A stretch of DNA of 7,897 nt from an uncultured Eubacteriales bacterium (lineage in GTDB: Bacteria > Bacillota > Clostridia > Oscillospirales > Oscillospiraceae), in the NCBI GenBank assembly GCA_900321335.1, contig ONVR01000069.1, positions 1 through 7,897 of the forward strand. The letters are read 5' to 3'. The position numbers and the translations under genes were made by a program. The notes below the pieces were generated by a model that made no database searches, was not told where the DNA came from, and saw nothing but the letters and a program-made list of their open reading frames with translations. This document shows, piece by piece, positions 1-5,192 of this stretch. Numbering within the stretch: the stretch's first letter is position 1; every line of letters starts with the position of its first letter.

Positions 1-36
1 CCAAACCACGCGCTCTACCATCTGAGCTACACCCGG
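1..36 (-). tRNA. tRNA-Pro (anticodon TGG), 5' half, cut by window edge
   Basis: On the minus strand the sequence reads as a tRNA from base 1 to the anticodon. It has acceptor CCGGGTG, T8 A9, D-stem GCTC pairing with GAGC around loop AGATGGTA, G26, anticodon-stem strand CGTGG, TT and then TGG exactly at the window edge. TGG decodes proline CCA codons, and the C at position 1 suits bacterial tRNA-Pro. The 3' half lies outside the window, so integrity cannot be judged. No good -10 box lies directly upstream; it may be read from the promoter at 248-276. Confidence 0.85.
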
Positions 37-185
37 ATATTTAGTTTTCTGCTTCTGTCGTTGTGGTCAAAGATGTGGTCAAACGGCTGTTTTCGGAGTT
101 TTTGGGGAAGATGCAAAGCGCCAAAACGCCAGTGTTTACAAGGGGTTGCGGGATTTGCTTTTTCCGGTCAGCGCCGGGGATGTTA
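37..185. other. Intervening segment between two tRNA-Pro halves, possible integration scar
   Basis: This stretch separates the two tRNA-Pro 5' halves and matches neither. It holds two copies of TGTGGTCAAA, a TGGCG/TTGGCG repeat (minus strand, near 105-131) and no T-arm or acceptor 3' strand. Read on the plus strand, one frame begins VVKDVVKRLF and another MWSKMWSN. From memory, such Val-Val-Lys or Trp-Ser-Lys tails occur at the C-terminal ends of tyrosine recombinases next to tRNA attachment sites in gut Clostridia. That resemblance is suggestive only, and no recombinase catalytic residues are present. Confidence 0.35.
62..83 (+). repeat. Tandem direct repeat TGTGGTCAAA, two copies, 12-base period
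   Basis: TGTGGTCAAA occurs at 62-71 and again at 74-83. It lies in the segment between the two tRNA-Pro 5' halves. Short iterons of this kind could be arm-type recombinase sites or codons of an integrase tail. The repeats are seen directly; the role is inferred. Confidence 0.6.
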
Positions 186-228
186 CACGCTCCCAAAGCT
201 GGCGCGCTACCAGCTGCGCTACACCCGG
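186..228 (-). pseudogene. tRNA-Pro (TGG) 5' half with the 3' half missing
   Basis: The minus strand gives acceptor CCGGGTG, TA, a perfect D-stem GCGC/GCGC around AGCTGGTA, G26, anticodon strand CCAGC and loop TTTGGGA with anticodon TGG. The expected closing strand GCTGG is instead GCGTG, which pairs at only three of five positions. The following bases (TAACATCCCC...) contain no T-loop and no CACCCGG to close the acceptor. The first seven bases equal those of the tRNA-Pro at 1-36, but the D-arm and anticodon stem differ, so it is not a simple recent duplicate. It retains a good promoter at 248-276, so a tRNA half-like transcript could still be made. Confidence 0.7.
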
Positions 229-233
229 ATAGA

Positions 234-267
234 GAAAAGGCACAGTCATTATAAACCATGCCTTTTC
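234..267 (-). terminator. Hairpin after typA, probable weak terminator
   Basis: Arms at 234-242 and 259-267 (GAAAAGGCA and TGCCTTTTC) form a perfect 9-bp stem around a 16-base loop, starting 13 bases past the typA stop on the minus strand. The descending arm is T-rich but is followed by TCTATCC rather than a run of T. The large loop makes it a weak terminator. It overlaps the tRNA promoter at 248-276. Confidence 0.45.
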
Positions 268-276
268 CATTTGCAA
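248..276 (-). promoter_or_regulatory. Sigma-A-type promoter for the tRNA-Pro region
   Basis: On the minus strand TTGCAA (276-271) and a perfect TATAAT (253-248) are separated by 17 bases. The expected start, near 241, lies about a dozen bases before the first base of the tRNA-Pro half at 228. The spacing and the -10 box are near ideal, while the -35 matches TTGACA at four of six positions. Confidence 0.65.
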
Positions 277-279
277 GTT

Positions 280-2097
280 TTATTTCTGCCCGCCCTTAAG
301 GGCCTTCATGCGCTGGGCATGATCCAGGATCCGCTTGCGCAGGCGCAGATTTTCCGGTGTGACCTCCAGCAGTTCATCGTCGGCCAGAAACTCCAGACAT
401 TGTTCCAGACTGAGAATCTTCGGGGGAACGAGGCGCAGAGCCTCGTCGCTGCCGGCGGCACGCATGTTGGTCAGCTGCTTTTTCTTGCATACGTTAACTG
501 AAATGTCGTCAGACTTGGGGGAGACGCCCACCACCATGCCTGCGTATACGGGCACACCGGCGCCGATGAACAGCTGACCCCGCTCCTGGGCGTTGAACAG
601 ACCGTAGGCCACGCTCTCGCCCGTCTCAAAGGCCACCAGCGAACCGGTATTCCGGCGGGTAACCTCGCCCTTGTAGGGCTCATAACGTTCAAACACGGAG
701 CTCATAATGCCCTCGCCCCGGGTATCGGTGAGAAATTCGTTGCGGTAGCCGAACAGGCCGCGGGAGGGGACGAGGAACTCGATCTTCATGCGGTTGCCCA
801 CAGGGGTCATCTCCAGAAGCTCGCCCTTGCGGACACCCATCTTTTCAATAACGGGACCCACGCAGTCCTCGGGTACGTCCACAACCAGACGCTCCATGGG
901 CTCGCAGAGAACGCCGTCTATCTCCTTATTGAGCACACGGGGAGGGGACACCTGAAATTCGTAGCCTTCCCGACGCATGGTTTCAATGAGAATGGACAGG
1001 TGCATCTCACCCCGGCCGGCCACGTTGAAGCTGTCGCTGTTGGGTACCTCGCTGATACGCAGAGAAACGTCCTTGAGGGTCTCCCGCATGAGGCGGTCCC
1101 GGATGTTCCGGGTAGTGACGTACTTGCCCTCCCGCCCGGCAAAGGGGCTGTCATTGACAGAGAAGGTCATCTCCATGGTGGGGGCGGAGATCTTTACGAA
1201 AGGCAGCGGCTCCACACAGTCGGGGGCACAGATGGTGTCGCCGATGGTGATATCGCCGATGCCGGACAGGGCAATGATATTGCCCGCCTCGGACTGGGTA
1301 ACGGGGATCCGGGCAAGCCCTTCAAACTCATAGAGAGAGACGGCCTTGGCCTTTTTGGGGGATTTGTCCCCGTGGTAGTTGCAGACCACGATCTCCTGGT
1401 TCTGGCGGATCACACCCCGCTCGATCCGGCCAATGGCGATCCGGCCCACGTAGTCGTTGTAGTCCACGGCGGAGACCAGCATCTGCAGAGGCTGACTCTC
1501 ATCATGATCGGGAGCGGGAATGTAGTCCACGATGGTGTCAAACAGGGGCCGCAGATCCGTGCCGGCCACGTCGGGGGAGTAGGATGCCGTTCCCTGACGC
1601 GCGGAACAGAACAGCGTTGGGGAGTCCAGCTGCTCATCGGTGGCGTCCAGATCCATCAGCAGCTCCAGCACTTCGTCGATGACTTCGTGGATCCGCTGAT
1701 CGGGGCGGTCGATTTTGTTGATGACCACGATCACCCGGTGCCCGAGTTCCAGGGCACGCTGGAGTACAAAGCGGGTCTGGGGCATGGGCCCCTCCGCAGC
1801 GTCCACCAGCAGGATAACGCCGTTGACCATCTTGAGGATACGCTCCACCTCGCCGCCGAAATCAGCGTGGCCCGGGGTGTCTACGATGTTGATTTTGATG
1901 CCGTTGTATTCCACGGCGGTGTTTTTGGCCAGGATCGTGATGCCGCGCTCACGCTCCAGATCGTTGGAGTCCATGACCCGGTCCTGCACCTCCTGGGAGT
2001 CCCGGAACACACCGGACTGCTTGAGCATCTCGTCCACGAGGGTGGTTTTTCCGTGGTCAACATGGGCGATGATGGCGACGTTTCTGAGATTTTTCAT
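280..2097 (-). CDS. typA: Ribosome-associated GTPase TypA/BipA
   Basis: This is a translational GTPase of the EF-G/LepA superfamily that binds 70S ribosomes and is known to support ribosome assembly and growth under cold or stress. The 605-residue product has the usual family length. Visible GTPase motifs are the P-loop AHVDHGKT (11-18), switch I RGITI (51-55), DTPGHAD (73-79), NKID (127-130) and SAR near 166. After these follow a beta-barrel domain, an EF-G-like domain with the AGRGEMHLSIL signature, and the TypA-specific C-terminal domain with DTRGEGIM and NTGSLVAFETG. I chose the ATG at 2097 because LRNVAIIAHVDHGKT begins only a few residues in, as in known TypA proteins, and because the promoter lies at 2135-2164. 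An open frame continues 83 codons upstream but is not TypA-like. AAAGGA abuts the ATG directly, an unusually short spacing. Confidence 0.97.
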   Translation of the reverse strand: MKNLRNVAIIAHVDHGKTTLVDEMLKQSGVFRDSQEVQDRVMDSNDLERERGITILAKNTAVEYNGIKINIVDTPGHADFGGEVERILKMVNGVILLVDAAEGPMPQTRFVLQRALELGHRVIVVINKIDRPDQRIHEVIDEVLELLMDLDATDEQLDSPTLFCSARQGTASYSPDVAGTDLRPLFDTIVDYIPAPDHDESQPLQMLVSAVDYNDYVGRIAIGRIERGVIRQNQEIVVCNYHGDKSPKKAKAVSLYEFEGLARIPVTQSEAGNIIALSGIGDITIGDTICAPDCVEPLPFVKISAPTMEMTFSVNDSPFAGREGKYVTTRNIRDRLMRETLKDVSLRISEVPNSDSFNVAGRGEMHLSILIETMRREGYEFQVSPPRVLNKEIDGVLCEPMERLVVDVPEDCVGPVIEKMGVRKGELLEMTPVGNRMKIEFLVPSRGLFGYRNEFLTDTRGEGIMSSVFERYEPYKGEVTRRNTGSLVAFETGESVAYGLFNAQERGQLFIGAGVPVYAGMVVGVSPKSDDISVNVCKKKQLTNMRAAGSDEALRLVPPKILSLEQCLEFLADDELLEVTPENLRLRKRILDHAQRMKALKGGQK

Positions 2098-2134
2098 TCC
2101 TTTGTCACACTTTCCATAAGTAAAATAGCAATTT

Positions 2135-2164
2135 ATTATACTCTCAATGCAGCAAGAATGCAAA
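2135..2164 (-). promoter_or_regulatory. Promoter of typA
   Basis: On the minus strand a perfect TATAAT (2140-2135) is preceded by TTTGCA (2164-2159) with an 18-base spacer. The predicted start near 2128 gives a leader of about 30 bases. The -10 box is strong and the -35 matches at four of six positions. Confidence 0.6.
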
Positions 2165-2337
2165 CAAAAAACGGGGTTTCTTTGAAAGTCTTTGCATACT
2201 CTTTGCTTTCGCTGGTTTGCAGCAAAAGAAAACTCCGCTTTTCCCTGCTTTTTGCCCTTGCTGGCAAGCAAGCCGCGACAAGAAACACAAAACAGGAAAA
2301 TACACCCCGGGAAACCCTGTGGTATATACATTGAAGC

Positions 2338-2364
2338 GCCCTGCAAGCTTGTTGCTTGCAGGGC
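2338..2364 (-). terminator. Perfect 11-bp hairpin after the ECF operon
   Basis: GCCCTGCAAGC (2338-2348) and GCTTGCAGGGC (2354-2364) pair perfectly around a 5-base loop. The stem begins ten bases past the stop codon of the membrane-protein gene, where an operon terminator is expected. The minus-strand tail GCTTCAATG has few T residues, while the plus strand has TTTT shortly after, so the tail is poor for either direction. It separates the ECF operon from the typA promoter. Confidence 0.55.
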
Positions 2365-2373
2365 AAGATTTTG

Positions 2374-3588
2374 TTAAGTTAATTCGTTAAAATGTCCGTT
2401 GTAGGTTGACAGGTTGGAGATATATGCGTCTTGAATTGCGGGCACATAGTAAGCGCCATAAGTTTTCAGACCGTTGTCTTGCGTCATCTGCCATCCATCG
2501 GCATCCTGCAATTCCATATAGAAGCAATAGTACGGGAGCAGCGACTCCTCCTTTGGCCCGGTACGATAAACCAGTTCCACCTTCGCAAGAAACTGCTCCC
2601 CCGGCATCTGCACAGGAACGTTTGTCTGGTATTGTCCGCTGAGCAGTTTTTCTTTTGCCTCTGAAACGGAAATCAATGGATAATCCCCGAGTTTTTCCGC
2701 TGTGCAAAGGCCGTTGTTAAGCCGGATCAGCATCAGATTTCCGTTGTCATCTGGCGCAAATTCCGCAGACCGAAAGGAGTAATTAAGAATACTTTCAGTG
2801 GCATCGGTTCCGGCATCGTAGACCAGGTAGCGGCGAATAAAATCTCCGTTGAAAGAATAATCTCCCTGCAATACGACTTCGGGATGGCCGAAATTCAAAA
2901 GAGAAGCGTACGTTTCCGTCAAATACTTCATTACTTCTTCCGCTTCCGTGTCTGAAGTGTCACTATGGGTGAAATGATACGCTTCGGGTAATTTCAAGCC
3001 GCTGGGAAAACAATATACCAGAGAGCCATCGGCGCAAGCTGTCAAGTTGCCGCTTCCCGTGATCCCACAGATACTGTAGACCGTATCGCCGGGAATAACC
3101 GTGCCATCTTCGCTCTTCGTTGCATTTGTGTCCGCTTCGGTTTCCAGGATTTCCAGCCCTAACACGCTCGCTGCGTTTTCAAGTTCCGCAAGCATCTCCG
3201 CTTCGCTTAAGCCGAATGGCACGCCGGCACCAGATGGATCGAAGCTTCCGTTCCTGAAAACGGGCAGTGTGCTCAATTCCATGTCCTCTCGCCAGGGATT
3301 CCCGTTTTCCAGTTCCTCTGCGCTGTAGTACATCAACCCCTCAAATCCCATGCCGCCGCTTTCGTATTTTGGAATCGCAATTTGAGGAAGATCTCCAGAA
3401 ATGCCGATGGGCGTGTTACCTGGCCGGGTCATCACAAAAAGCCCGCTCAGGACCAGGCAAAGGCAGGCGGCAGCGGCAACCCATCTGACCCATATAGGCT
3501 TCTTGTGCTTTTGTTTTGCTGGCGCAGCATCTTCAATGTATTTTTCGTCCACCTGTTCAAGGGCGTTTAAAATGCGTTTCTCTTTCAT
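2374..3588 (-). CDS. Single-pass membrane protein, probable anti-sigma factor/sensor for the ECF sigma
   Basis: The 404-residue product has a short charged N-terminal tail (1-32, ending in a KHKK cluster), one hydrophobic segment (about 33-53, with Cys42 and Cys44) and a large polar domain (about 54-404). Positive charges before the segment predict a cytoplasmic N-terminus and an exported C-terminus. This is the architecture of membrane anti-sigma factors, and the start codon overlaps the ECF sigma stop as ATGA, which implies translational coupling and a shared function. The N-terminal tail is short for a classical zinc-containing anti-sigma domain, and no HxxxCxxC motif is present. The outer domain contains ISVSEAKEKLLSG (306-318) and VELVYRTGP...PYYCFYMEL (338-360), with a tail YYVPAI. 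I recall similar segments in uncharacterised proteins of gut Clostridia, perhaps PepSY- or YycI-like, but I cannot assign a fold. The ligand is unknown. Base use is more AT-rich than in typA. Confidence 0.8.
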   Translation of the reverse strand: MKEKRILNALEQVDEKYIEDAAPAKQKHKKPIWVRWVAAAACLCLVLSGLFVMTRPGNTPIGISGDLPQIAIPKYESGGMGFEGLMYYSAEELENGNPWREDMELSTLPVFRNGSFDPSGAGVPFGLSEAEMLAELENAASVLGLEILETEADTNATKSEDGTVIPGDTVYSICGITGSGNLTACADGSLVYCFPSGLKLPEAYHFTHSDTSDTEAEEVMKYLTETYASLLNFGHPEVVLQGDYSFNGDFIRRYLVYDAGTDATESILNYSFRSAEFAPDDNGNLMLIRLNNGLCTAEKLGDYPLISVSEAKEKLLSGQYQTNVPVQMPGEQFLAKVELVYRTGPKEESLLPYYCFYMELQDADGWQMTQDNGLKTYGAYYVPAIQDAYISNLSTYNGHFNELT

Positions 3589-4145
3589 AGCGTGATCCCT
3601 TCTTTCTCCAGCAGCTGCTTCAATTCATTCCGGGAACGGAGCAGAGACATTTTCACCTTGCTTTCAGAGATCGCAAGATCTGACGCGATTTCTGCGACAG
3701 GACTCAAGTACCAATACCGACGCATGAATATATTTCTTTTTTCTGCCGTCAGGGACGCAAGAAAGCGGTTGAGTACATCCGTCAGCACGATGTCATCAGC
3801 GACTGAATCGGTTTGATTTGTTGCCGGGATGCATTCCTGCAGTTCATTAAGCGCGAGAGGGACCTGGCCAGCACCGCGCTTTTTCGCCGTATACTTTTCC
3901 CATCGTTTCAGTGAAAGATTGCGGGTAATCCTGCCGAGAAAAGCGGATAGCTTGTTTGGACGCTGATCCGGCATAGCATTCCATGCATGCAGATAGGTGT
4001 CGTTGACACATTCTTCGCTGTCCTCATTGCTGTGCAGAATGTTATAGGCGATAGTATAACAATACCTTCCGTACTTGTCGGCTGTTTCTGATATGGCTTT
4101 TTCAGAGCGCGCCCAGTACAAGTCTACGATCTGCTTATCTTCCAT
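3585..4145 (-). CDS. ECF-type RNA polymerase sigma factor (sigma-70 family)
   Basis: The 186-residue product has the two-domain layout of ECF sigma factors. Region 2 spans about 24-90, with DSEECVNDTYLHAWNAMP for core binding and AFLGRITRNLSLKRW for -10 recognition. A linker with ECIPATNQTDSVADDIV follows, then region 4 (about 124-177) with LTAEKRNIFMRRYW and a helix-turn-helix around 147-170 (SPVAEIASDLAISESKVKM). The length is normal for the group. The ATG at 4145 follows AAAGGAG at six bases, a strong ribosome site. It is the first gene of a two-gene operon with the membrane protein at 2374-3588, its likely inhibitor, and their overlap is ATGA. Target promoters cannot be told from this window. 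The assignment to ECF is firm; the subgroup is not assigned. Confidence 0.95.
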   Translation of the reverse strand: MEDKQIVDLYWARSEKAISETADKYGRYCYTIAYNILHSNEDSEECVNDTYLHAWNAMPDQRPNKLSAFLGRITRNLSLKRWEKYTAKKRGAGQVPLALNELQECIPATNQTDSVADDIVLTDVLNRFLASLTAEKRNIFMRRYWYLSPVAEIASDLAISESKVKMSLLRSRNELKQLLEKEGITL

Positions 4146-4193
4146 GCTTTGCTCCTTTCTCCCGTGATAAGGCCTTTCACCTATATAGACCGG

Positions 4194-4208
4194 AAATCCG
4201 ATGGATTT
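4194..4208. repeat. Inverted repeat AAATCC-gat-GGATTT in the ECF leader
   Basis: A perfect 6-bp inverted repeat with a 3-base centre lies between the predicted start of ECF operon transcription (near 4225) and the sigma ATG. It could be an operator or a small hairpin in the leader. No factor can be named. Confidence 0.45.
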
Positions 4209-4209
4209 G

Positions 4210-4227
4210 TCACATTGGAATCTGTGA
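4210..4227. repeat. Inverted repeat TCACA-N8-TGTGA at the ECF operon start point
   Basis: TCACA (4210-4214) and TGTGA (4223-4227) are perfect inverted half-sites just downstream of the TATAAT boxes, spanning the predicted transcription start. The position suits a repressor operator. The same half-sites recur at 4294-4298 and 4329-4333. Short half-sites like these can arise by chance. Confidence 0.4.
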
Positions 4228-4231
4228 TTAT

Positions 4232-4240
4232 ATTATAGCA
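4232..4240 (-). promoter_or_regulatory. Extended -10 promoter of the ECF operon
   Basis: On the minus strand TGC TATAAT (4240-4232) forms an extended -10 element, and a second TATAAT overlaps it at 4232-4227. No good -35 is present at 16-18 bases, which fits extended -10 use by the housekeeping sigma factor. I see no clear bipartite ECF promoter (AAC plus CGT) here, so autoregulation is not supported by the sequence. Confidence 0.55.
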
Positions 4241-4290
4241 CAAGACGCGATGGCTCTTGCCTGACAATAGCGTCGGTGAATGGGCGCGGT

Positions 4291-4336
4291 ATTTCACAAA
4301 GGGATTCGGAGCGCAGATTTTGCGTTCCTGTGAAAT
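4291..4336. repeat. Nested inverted repeat in the divergent intergenic region
   Basis: An outer 8-bp pair, ATTTCACA (4291-4298) with TGTGAAAT (4329-4336), encloses an inner 8-bp stem, GGAGCGCA (4308-4315) with TGCGTTCC (4321-4328), containing one G-T pair and a 5-base loop. The nine bases 4299-4307 form a one-sided bulge. It lies between the two divergent promoters and has no T tail, so it is not a terminator. It could be a two-part operator or a remnant structured RNA. Confidence 0.55.
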
Positions 4337-4360
4337 TATCCCTGTCCTTTTCGACAAAAC

Positions 4361-4371
4361 TGGTATATAAT
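4361..4371 (+). promoter_or_regulatory. Putative promoter of the Nudix gene
   Basis: TGGTATATAAT contains a TATAAT (4366-4371) and, alternatively, an extended -10 reading TGG TATATA (4361-4369). TCGACA (4351-4356) resembles a -35 box but is only nine bases away, too close to serve. The predicted start lies some 50 bases before the ATG at 4427. Confidence 0.5.
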
Positions 4372-4426
4372 AAACAGGTATGAGAACGGAAAAAGCGGAC
4401 AAACTGAATCTATCGGGGGACAGACC

Positions 4427-4975
4427 ATGACGTCTTTTGAAAAAACACTGGAGAGCAAAACCGTATACGACGGGAAGATCATTCGCGTGAAGCTGGATCG
4501 GATCGAGCTGGAAAACGGTGCGGTCCATCCCCGGGAAGTCGTAGAGCACAACGGCGCCGTCTGCATTGTGGCCATGGACGGAGAGCAGAACGTGATCCTT
4601 GTGTCACAGTACCGGTATCCCGTCCGGCAGGAGCTGCTGGAGATCCCCGCCGGCAAGCTGGAGGCGGGGGAGGAGCCCCTTTCCGCCGCGATACGGGAAC
4701 TGGAGGAGGAGACCGGCTGCCGGGCCGGGCAGATGATCCCTCTCGGGAGCTTTTTCTCCAGCCCCGGTTTCTGCAATGAGCGGCTGTATCTCTATCTTGC
4801 GCAGGATCTCACTGAGGGGCAGGCCCATCCGGATGAGGATGAGTTTCTCAACGTGGCCCGTGTCCCGCTTCCGGAACTGCTGGACCGGATTCTGGACGGA
4901 ACGATCCAGGACGGGAAGACCATCGCCGGTGTCCTTAAGGCCAGAGCGTTTCTCAGGGCCGGAGGGAATGCGTAA
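4427..4975 (+). CDS. Nudix hydrolase, ADP-ribose pyrophosphatase type
   Basis: The 182-residue product carries a complete Nudix box at residues 76-98: Gly76, Glu82, Arg90-Glu91-Leu92, Glu94-Glu95 and Gly97. This motif binds the divalent metals that cleave a nucleoside diphosphate linked to another moiety. The upstream ILVSQYRYPVRQELLEIPAGKL layout and the later SPGFCNERLYLYLA segment are typical of the NudF/ADP-ribose pyrophosphatase group, which splits ADP-ribose into AMP and ribose 5-phosphate in the cytoplasm. Substrate choice cannot be proved from the motif, and other sugar nucleotides are possible. The ATG is preceded by GGGGGA at six bases. The gene is read towards murA but is separated from it by about 217 bases with a separate promoter, so it is probably its own unit. 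Confidence 0.93.
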   Translation: MTSFEKTLESKTVYDGKIIRVKLDRIELENGAVHPREVVEHNGAVCIVAMDGEQNVILVSQYRYPVRQELLEIPAGKLEAGEEPLSAAIRELEEETGCRAGQMIPLGSFFSSPGFCNERLYLYLAQDLTEGQAHPDEDEFLNVARVPLPELLDRILDGTIQDGKTIAGVLKARAFLRAGGNA

Positions 4976-5040
4976 CGTCACATTTTACGCCGGGGCGCAT
5001 ATACTGTTGGCGGATACATAATTGCAAAAGAATAAAACGC

Positions 5041-5069
5041 TTGCATTATTCTACACAGTATAGTATAAT
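5041..5069 (+). promoter_or_regulatory. Promoter of murA
   Basis: TTGCAT (5041-5046) and a perfect TATAAT (5064-5069) are separated by exactly 17 bases. The predicted start near 5076 leaves a leader of about 117 bases before the GTG. The -35 shares only TTG with the consensus. Confidence 0.65.
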
Positions 5070-5078
5070 ATGCCAGAG

Positions 5079-5102
5079 TGTAAACGGAATTATGTAAACG
5101 GA
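5079..5102 (+). repeat. Direct repeat TGTAAACGGA in the murA leader
   Basis: TGTAAACGGA occurs at 5079-5088 and again at 5093-5102, with a 14-base period, just downstream of the predicted murA transcription start. The position suits a regulator site or a leader element. The second copy runs into a small hairpin, AGCC/GGCT extended by two pairs (5100-5117), which lacks a T run. Confidence 0.6.
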
Positions 5103-5178
5103 GCCTTCCGGGGCTTCGGATGACGATAGAAATTGAAGATGCGAAAGCTCCTTTTCCTCTTGGACGGCGGGCTTTTGC

Positions 5179-5184
5179 AGGAGG
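5179..5184 (+). promoter_or_regulatory. Ribosome binding site that sets the murA start
   Basis: A full AGGAGG lies eight bases before the GTG at 5193. The in-frame TTG at 5133 and ATG at 5139 have no comparable site, so the GTG is preferred. Confidence 0.8.
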
Positions 5185-5192
5185 TATGGATT

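Noticed and set aside
61..501. Plus-strand open frame of 146 codons across the tRNA halves and the typA 3' end
   Set aside because: It runs through tRNA sequence and antisense to typA. Only its first residues are of interest, as a possible integrase-tail relic.
1000..2334. Plus-strand open frame of 444 codons opposite typA
   Set aside because: It is an antisense shadow of a certain gene, with Asp/His/Gly/Val-rich low-complexity content and no ribosome site or family likeness.
2098..2346. In-frame 83-codon N-terminal extension of typA
   Set aside because: It is cysteine-rich and not TypA-like, contains the -10 box, and starts inside the hairpin at 2338-2364. The product from 2097 already has the family length.
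4291..4336. CRP-type operator
   Set aside because: The half-sites are oriented TCACA...TGTGA, the reverse of TGTGA-N6-TCACA, and are too far apart.
4970..4990. GCGTAA/TTACGC hairpin at the Nudix stop as terminator
   Set aside because: A 6-bp AT-containing stem with a 9-base loop and no T tract is too weak to call.
5100..5117. Hairpin in the murA leader as an attenuator terminator
   Set aside because: The stem is six pairs including a G-T pair, and no T run follows.
5133..5192. Upstream in-frame TTG/ATG starts for murA
   Set aside because: They have no ribosome site, whereas the GTG at 5193 has AGGAGG at eight bases and places Lys22 and Asn23 at the family numbering.
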